Shown piece by piece: positions 58,098 through 64,000 of a DNA stretch of 64,000 nt (position 1 is the stretch's first letter; each line of letters begins with the position of its first letter). The translations under genes were made by a program, and so were the position numbers. A model generated the notes under the pieces. The model was not told where the DNA came from, searched no databases, and saw nothing but the letters and a program-made list of their open reading frames with translations. The DNA is from Halichondria panicea (taxonomy: Eukaryota > Porifera > Demospongiae > Suberitida > Halichondriidae), in assembly GCF_963675165.1 (NCBI RefSeq), contig NC_087379.1:1063001-1127000 (forward strand), written 5' to 3'.

Positions 58098-58909
58098 TCA
58101 TGCATGTTGGTCAATCCTCACGCAATTAATGTGGAACCAACGTGGACAGTAATCACATCCCACCCAATTCTCCTCGTCTCCTGCCTGCTGGCACTGCTGA
58201 CAAATGTTTGTGTCGATCTTTTTGTTGATCTTTTTGTTCATGCGTCTGCGTTTCACCATAGGGGTGGTACTGTGTCTCCCCTTCATCCGTTTGCTGCGCT
58301 TCAATACAGGAGTATTGTCTTCAGTGCAAAGTGTAAGAGCACGCTTTAGTTGTTTTGTCACGGCTTCACCACTGCTCGCTGGATCTCTGTTCGTACCACT
58401 GTCTGATGGAGGGGTCTCTACAGCTACCACAGGAGGAGTTGTACTGCTGTTTGATGGAGGGATCTCTACCACGTGAGGAGTGTCTGATGATGGAGGGGTC
58501 TCTACCAAAGGAGGAGTTGTACTGCTGTTTGATGGAGGGGTCTCTACAACATGAGGAGTGTCTGATGATGGAGGGGTCTCTCTTTCCACACTGGTTTCCT
58601 TTGGAGGAGTCTGACTCTCCCCGCCCCAAAGGCCACTGGAGTCCTTGTCAACTTCCTCTAGCTGAACACACCTCTTCTCCATGCATGTATAGCTATAAAA
58701 AGGACACAAAATTGTATGATTATAATTATGTGCATGCTGCATATACTATCTATTAAAGGTATGCCCTGATAAATTATAATTTTAGCATGAATATATTGAT
58801 GAATGTTATAATTATTATAATTACGTACACCTGCTTCCAACTTTTCGAGAAAAGACTCGTCAAAGCTGGACTGGTAGATCTGCGAGCACTTCTTTTGCTT
58901 AGCATGCAT
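58098..58909 (-). CDS. PHD-finger protein with ETPPSxx repeats
   Basis: Exon 1 from 58909 (MHAKQKKCSQIYQSSFDESF, LEKLEA) has a possible donor near 58829. Exon 2 starts near 58694 (YTCMEKRCVQLEEVDKDSSG) and ends at 58098. The middle is a low-complexity tandem: ETPPSSDTPHVV and ETPPSNSSTTPP units, twice each. A basic stretch (KRSKRMKGRHSTTPMVKRRR) looks like a nuclear signal. The C-terminus is a PHD-type zinc finger: CQQC, CDYC, WFHINC. PHD fingers read histone tails, but a version with WxxCDxCxxWFH also occurs in proteins of transposons. The finger ends at a stop soon after the third Cys-pair region, so the last zinc ligands may lie in an unseen exon. Confidence 0.6.
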
Positions 58910-59069
58910 GGATGCTAGCTAGATGGCATCGTGGTCCTGTCAGTTGTTTTGTTTAGGAACCATTGGGGATTGACAGTGTTCAAAGGGAAGTTGGCAATTC
59001 TCTTCTGAAAGTCTTGCAAAGTGATTGAGATCTGTTTGTCACTAAGTGCAGCACAGAGCTCCCGTACAA

Positions 59070-59760
59070 TTACTTCACTACTCGACTACTTCACTATACC
59101 CAACTACTTCACTACCCAACTACTTCACTACCTCACTCACTGGCACTATCCAACTACTTCACTACCCAACTACTTCACTATACCTCACTCACTACTTCAC
59201 TACTTCACTACCCAACTACTTCACTACCCAACTACCCAACTACTTCACTACCCAACTACTTCACTACCCAACTACTTCACTACCTCACTCACTGGCACTA
59301 TCCAACTACTTCACTACCAACTACTTCACTATACCTCACTCACTACTTCACTACTTCACTACCCAACTACTTCACTACCCAACTACCCAACTACTTCACT
59401 ACCCAACTACCTAGCTACTGCACTACCCAACTACTTCACTACTTCACTACCCAACTACTTCACTACCCAACTACCCGACTACTTCACTACCCAACTACTT
59501 GACTACTTGACTATACCCAACTACTTGACTACCCAACTACCCAACTACTTGACTACCTAACTACTTGACTAACCCGACTACTTGACTACCCAACTACTTG
59601 ACTACCCAACTACTTGACTACCCAACTACCTAGCTACTGCACTAGATCTACTTCACTATACCTAACTACTCGACTACTTGACTACCCAACTACCTAGCTA
59701 TAGCTAGATCTACTCCACTACCCAACTATATAGCTACTCGACTATACCAACTGAACTACC
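59070..59760. repeat. Minisatellite of CTACTTCACTACCCAA units
   Basis: About 690 bp of 8-16-bp units (CTACTTCA, CTACCCAA, later CTACTTGA) with higher-order repeats of about 170 bp: the stretch with CTCACTCACTGGCACTATCC appears twice. Frames reading LLHYPTT are artefacts of it. Confidence 0.9.
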
Positions 59761-60025
59761 TGGCTACTAAGTCTTAAATGCTCAAACTACTCAGTTGGCT
59801 ATATACAATACATAGACACTCAGCATATATACATACATATATACGTGACTGCCCATCCTAGATATATACTTTTTTTTACATGTGACCATAACTATAGAGT
59901 CTACTCAGTTCTTTCCTCATTCACTGAAAATCGGCTGTCTTTGTTGACTACAACATTACTGGCTACCAATGGTAGTCAAAAGCTTGTCATTTAATTAATT
60001 AATTAACAATCGTTCCATATCTATG

Positions 60026-60100
60026 GAAGAGGGTCGTTTATGCTGACATTGCAATCAGATTTATAGCTGTATCAGACAGTCTTATAAGGGGGAGGGGCTA
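60026..60100. other. Isolated copy of the DNAJC25 upstream block
   Basis: Contains GAGGGTCGTTTATGCTGACA and TTGCAATC, then CTTATAAGGGGGAGGGGCTA, as before the DNAJC25 start at 17259. No J-domain gene lies next to it. Confidence 0.5.
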
Positions 60101-60120
60101 TTTACATACAGGGTGCCTTC

Positions 60121-60626
60121 TAGTCTCATGGATCAGCCCCCTCCTGAGAAGGGTCTGAGCACTCTTGTCTTGAGGTCATTTCACAGTGGAATGTGCCAGA
60201 CCAATGGAATGTAATCAATTCCTGACCTTACGCCCCCGCATATTTGTTAATTGTACAAAGCGTCAAGCGCAGGCATCTCTCTATCTCTGAAGAAGGTGCT
60301 TCAATCTATTACATGTATGTATTTTGCCTGTGGTGCTAACTCTGTGCCCAAGGACCCCTGCTTGGCTTGCTTATGCTTCGTATCTATGTATGAAGCGTTT
60401 ACCATGCGTAATGCATGCGTTAATGATTACTTTATTGCCTCCTATAATATCACCTGACTAGAATATGATTTTGAGCCGCTGGAATTCCAGCGTGTGCAAC
60501 AAAACTACATCAAGAGTGCTCAGACCCCTTCTCAGGAGTAGCTGGGCGGAGCCCGGCACCCGTTCCCAACGGGTGACGGTCGGGCTCCGCCCAACTATCT
60601 CAGGAGGGGGCTGATCCATGAGACTA
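60121..60626. mobile_element. TIR element with exact 9-bp duplication GGTGCCTTC
   Basis: Begins TAGTCTCATGGATCAGCCCC and ends with GGGGCTGATCCATGAGACTA. GGTGCCTTC is present at 60112-60120 and 60627-60635. The inner part has a second symmetry (GAGCACTCTTG / CAAGAGTGCTC) and a GC-rich hairpin (GGGCGGAGCCCG / CGGGCTCCGCCC). Non-coding. The 9-bp duplication fits Mutator-like elements. Confidence 0.85.
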
Positions 60627-60791
60627 GGTGCCTTCTTGGTATAACTATTCCTAGCCTCGATCCCAGGCCGCACTTCCCGCTAGGGAAGTGGGCCTGGTAT
60701 TATTTATTAACAAAACAAAAAAACAAACCAAGAAAAAACAACAAAAACATGTGACATAATTTTATAAAGTTCCTGGGTGAAAACACATGTT

Positions 60792-62640
60792 TCAGACCGA
60801 TAGCACCCGGCCTTCTTGAGTTGCTAGGTCAATAGTGCCAGTGTCTAAGGCCTTCCATAGTGTGGTGGTGGTGAATGACTTCCTAGAGCCTCTGATGCAC
60901 ATAATCTCTGATATTATGAGGGAGAAATTTAGCCTACACCTCATCCAATTCAGAGTTGTGCTGTATGTTTTGTCCTGTTTCTCTGCCAGCATTGAAGCTA
61001 GTTTCTTGTAGACAATATCTGCAGCCGGACCCATACCTCCAGCAGCAGAGAAAACCAAAGGCGTAAACGATCCATGTTCGACTTCTCTTACACGCTGTTC
61101 ATAAGCTCTCTTCTTCTCCATCTCGTTTCTTCTGTAGCTCTGGGCCATGGTGGAGCGGCGATAGGTAGGTGCGTACGGGTTGAAGACCCTGACATCAAAA
61201 AATGCACTCTGTCTATCGTTGCTCCAGAAGCTCTGGGCCACAACATCAAGGTGAGCCCCATCCTCGCGGTTGGTTGTCCTAAGTTGGAACTGCTCTTCCG
61301 TCACAGGCTGTAAGGTTGGTTCAATACCCACATCTGGACATACTTCGCTCATAAGATTTGCTGTGATGTTGCGTATTTCATTATGTCTTATTGTTGGAAA
61401 TCCTCCCCTAGAGCAGCTGAGTGCATGCTCTACTGTGAAGTGAAGTCCACAGACACAGTGAGAGGGTAGGTTCTGAGGACGCCAGCCGTACCTGAGGCAA
61501 AGAGCATCTCTGAAGGCTCCCTTGTGTAGCATGAAACCATGCTCTGCAATAGGCAGCGCTGTTATCCAGCTTGAGGTACCTTTCTCTGAGCATATTCCAA
61601 CCATTTTTTTCAAATTGTTTGGTAGTTCTTCATTTAGCTCACTTGCTGTCCTGGCTTCCATCTGTCGGCGGAATTTTTTGGCATTGTTCCTCAGTCTGGC
61701 TTGCTCTTGCTTCATTGTAGGTTCGTATATATCGGATTGGTCAAGTATCAGGCTGACTAGTGGTGCTGAGATTGACATGCTCATCGTGAACTGACCAGGG
61801 CTTGTTTCACACGGGTTTGCTATACCAAGTCCCCCATGGCGGGCTGGGAGTGCCATTATCTGTCTTTCCAGATCACCAAAGGCATTCTGTCCAGTCAATT
61901 TTGGCAAAAAGACTGTCCTTATTGTTTCTTCTAGTGGCTTAAGGAGGTTAGCAATGCCTGGGGTGGTTCGAGCCAAATATGTCCATTTACTAGCGAAACC
62001 ATGTGTGAAAGCAGCGAAAGCACTGTGAGGTTGGGTGGTGGCTATTGAAGAGAGGCTTTTCAGTTCTTCTACCCAGGTGTCAACCTTCTGTTGGACGTAA
62101 GTATCCAGGAAGGACTGCTTTCCGATTGCTGAGCCTAGGTATCTCTGGCCTCCCTCAGTTATACGGACTTCCGTGTTTCCAAACATTTCATTTGCTTTAA
62201 TTTGGCATCCATTTTTCACCACAAGCCACGTTTTGGATGCATTTGGATAATATCCATAGTCTGGGCCGATGTTATTAAGAGTATCCCACCATTTTCTTAG
62301 GCTGTGGAGGTCACCAGATGCTGAGGCATCATCTGCAAACCATACTTGTTTGGTGTGTTCCTTACTTAGCTTCTTGATAATAGGGTTGGTGGCTATGGCG
62401 TACATTGCCATTGCCAGTGGGTCTCCTTGGGTCGTGCCCTCTTGTGATAGTAATGTTTCTCCACCAATAAACAAATTAATATCTTCTCTGTAGGTATTGA
62501 TAAGGACTTTGGATAGTGGCGGGCAGAGTTTATGAATATTTCTGAGGGCAGTTTGTCTGTTGAGGGAGTTGAAAGGACTATGGCAAGTCTTTGACTTTGT
62601 GCTTCCAACTGCAACCATAGGACCATCGTAGAGAGCCTCT
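60792..62640 (-). pseudogene. Reverse-transcriptase retroelement protein, C-terminal two thirds
   Basis: The minus-strand frame opens inside inserted DNA (Met at 62681) and continues in the RT: FNSLNRQTALRNI, EGTTQGDPLAMAMYA, catalytic VWFADDASAS, GYYPNASKTWLV, then LPARHGGLGIANP. The C-terminal part has CVCGLHFTVEHALSC with RHNEIRN (Cys/His-rich) and then GAHLDVVAQ and FFDVRVFNP, spaced like a PD-(D/E)XK-type nuclease. It ends at 60792. This RT type is widespread in marine invertebrate genomes; I cannot name the clade. The core is well kept, but the frame is cut at FNSLNR by a half foldback element, with the N-terminal piece at 62891-63010. Confidence 0.8.
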
Positions 62641-62890
62641 TCTGGCTTTAGACAAGTGTGTAAGCCTTCTTGACAACACAATAGAGGGCCATAAAGCCAC
62701 AGGAGACAAGTATTTGTTAAAAATAATACGGAAAGAAACTAGTAACCAAACTAGTTTACGGTATAATTTTACAAAGGTTTACTAACGTGAACAAATTCCC
62801 CAGATTCTGGGGAATTCAGTTTGCGCATGTGCACTATCACCCATGCAATAGAGACCAGGCCGTATTTTAATCGGCCTGGTCTCGAGGCTA
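62600..62890. mobile_element. Half foldback element inside the reverse-transcriptase gene
   Basis: Its outer end (complement TAGCCTCGAGACCAGGCCGA) with a CCAGGCCG/CGGCCTGG hairpin and its inner end (AGAGAGCCTCTTCTGGCTTT) match one arm of the element at 30155-30713. The other arm is absent. It sits between AILMV and FNSLNR of the RT. The exact inner boundary was not resolved. Confidence 0.65.
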
Positions 62891-63010
62891 CCATAAGGAT
62901 GGCTTCAGTTTCTGAGTCTTCAAGGACCTGCCTCATCGCATGGACTGCTGCTTCACAGCCCGAGCGATGGCCAGAAATGAAAATGCAGAGAAGTGGGCCC
63001 GGTATCGACT
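62891..63010 (-). pseudogene. Upstream segment of the same reverse-transcriptase gene
   Basis: Reads GHRSGCEAAVHAMRQVLEDS then ETEAILMV, the RT segment expected directly before the DAxxAFNxLNR motif that resumes near 62580. Nothing recognisable as RT continues to the right of about 63010, so the gene is also 5'-truncated. Confidence 0.75.
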
Positions 63011-63019
63011 GCTTGCGCA

Positions 63020-63684
63020 TGCGCTAATATCCCCGGTATCTGGGGGCTTTGGATAACATCGTTTATGCTCAGTAAAACTATGACATCACAACGAAAGGAA
63101 GTGGATTGAAGGAAGTAGATAGAAAGTTCGATTGAAGGTTTCTAGCCCATCGGATAGCATTCTCTGATAGCTACCCTTAGCCTGCTATGTTAACAAAAGA
63201 CTCACAGCCTGCAACAGTGTGGATGACGATCGTCTGAAAGGAGTGACGGCTGATAAGAGCCTATATGGACAGGCCACGCCCATTAACACTAACTTTGGTG
63301 AAAGTCTACTATACTACTGCTACTGATTCTATCAGAAGAAAATAGCAGTACAACAAACCTACATAGCTCTGTTTCTAGCTAGCTAGCTATATAGCTCTGT
63401 GTATGACTTTTAGAATACTTTCTCTGATGTATCCAGTATTATAGAAATATTTACGGGTAAAAAATCCAATATTATAGTATTATAGAAATATTTACGGGAA
63501 AAAATCCAATAATTTGGCGCATGCGCAAGCAGTCGATAGCAGGCCTTCTTTCAAAGGCCGGTGAAGGAGGCTAAACTATTCCTTGCATTACATCATACTA
63601 TTACACTGTGTATTACATCATAATCATAGTAATGCACAGTGTATAGGCAAGGGCGTATGGCGCGCCGTGTGTTTCAATAACAAT
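63020..63684. other. Non-coding region
   Basis: Holds a tandem pair (TAGAAATATTTACGGG, then AAAAAATCCAATA, near 63440-63510) and an inverted pair around ATTACACTGTGTATTACATC / GTAATGCACAGTGTAT. I see no gene in it. Confidence 0.5.
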
Positions 63685-64000
63685 GTCTGCATATCGCCTT
63701 ATGCAGTGATCATGTCTGCACATGCAACCATTAGTCTCTGCACATGCAGTGATCATGTCTGCACATGCAACCATTAGTCTCTGCACATGCAGTGATCATG
63801 TCTGCACATGCAACCATTAGTCTCTGCACATGCAGTGATCATGTCTGCACATGCAACCATTAGTCTCTGCGTGTGCAGTGATCATGTCTGCACATGCAAC
63901 CATTAGTCTCTGCACATGCAGTGATCATGTCTGCACATGCAACCATTAGTCTCTGCACATGCAGTGATCATGTCTGCACATGCAACCATTAGTCTCTGCG
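63685..64000. repeat. 43-bp minisatellite, continues past window end
   Basis: About seven copies of a 43-bp unit made of two similar halves, TCTCTGCACATGCAGTGATC and ATGTCTGCACATGCAACCAT plus TAG. One unit has GCGTGTGCAG in place of GCACATGCAG. The unit itself is a diverged dimer of CTGCACATGCA. Confidence 0.9.

Noticed and set aside
58366-58629. Alternative frame RDPSIIRHSS / KQQYNSS repeats
   Set aside because: Second frame of the tandem repeat in the PHD-finger gene, without flanking coding signal.
59021-59560. Open frame reading LLHYPTTSLPNYF
   Set aside because: Product of the CTACTTCACTACCCAA minisatellite; no start context, no homology, equally open in a second frame.
63685-64000. 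CRISPR-like array of repeats at the right end
   Set aside because: The 43-bp units are contiguous with no unique spacers, and the sequence is eukaryotic; it is a minisatellite.
1-64000. tRNA, rRNA or riboswitch genes
   Set aside because: No cloverleaf with conserved tRNA boxes or rRNA core sequence was noticed on either strand; a covariance-model search would be needed to exclude them.

Overview
This is a metazoan nuclear genome window of moderate AT content, with short introns using GT/AG borders, many short inverted-repeat transposons and long CA/TG microsatellites. Recognisable genes are animal ones: CWF19L1, DNAJC25, a Bcl-2 family member, HARBI1-type transposase, and large TKL-kinase/coiled-coil/Kelch proteins. 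That last architecture, together with gene density and repeat style, makes a sponge (probably a demosponge) the best guess; this is inference, since no species-diagnostic sequence was identified.

Layout. From 1 to about 46.5 kb lies a tandem array of a module of about 9 kb. Each complete module has, on the minus strand, a two-exon gene (kinase plus coiled coil, then a Kelch beta-propeller exon). On the plus strand, starting about 120-200 bp from the kinase gene's 5' exon and transcribed away from it, is a many-exon CWF19L1-like gene. Kinase exons are at 4.0-5.6, 24.2-25.7, 33.3-34.9 and 44.9-46.4 kb. Kelch exons are at 0-0.6 (cut by the window edge), 17.4-18.0 (a kinase-less fragment), 22.2-23.1, 32.1-33.0 and 42.5-43.4 kb. 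CWF19L1 copies start at 5.8, 18.1, 26.1, 35.3 and 40.4 kb. The kinase and Kelch exons stay open in every copy, whereas each CWF19L1 copy carries at least one visible stop, frameshift or deletion. The array therefore looks like selection acting on the kinase-Kelch genes with CWF19L1 as a decaying passenger.

Inside the first module are inserted or rearranged pieces at 11.0-17.3 kb: the 3' exons of a membrane-protein gene, a Bcl-2-like gene and a damaged DNAJC25. The membrane-protein gene is found whole at 47.0-48.8 kb, where it is followed by a truncated Bcl-2 copy. The two places are reciprocal partial copies of one duplicated block.

From 49.8 kb to the end the window is mostly mobile DNA: a PIF/Harbinger pair (accessory protein and transposase), a decayed 11-exon gene of unknown function, a TTAA-flanked piggyBac-like element, a PHD-finger gene, a CTACTTCACTACCCAA minisatellite, an element with a 9-bp target duplication, a reverse-transcriptase gene broken by half of a foldback element, and a 43-bp minisatellite running off the right edge.

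How the genes may work together: paralogous Kelch domains differ mainly in the short loops that follow each Gly-Gly pair, while the scaffold and kinase are nearly constant. This is the pattern expected of a diversifying family of recognition proteins with a common signalling output, but no function is shown by the sequence itself. All splice sites, frames and lesions were read by eye.
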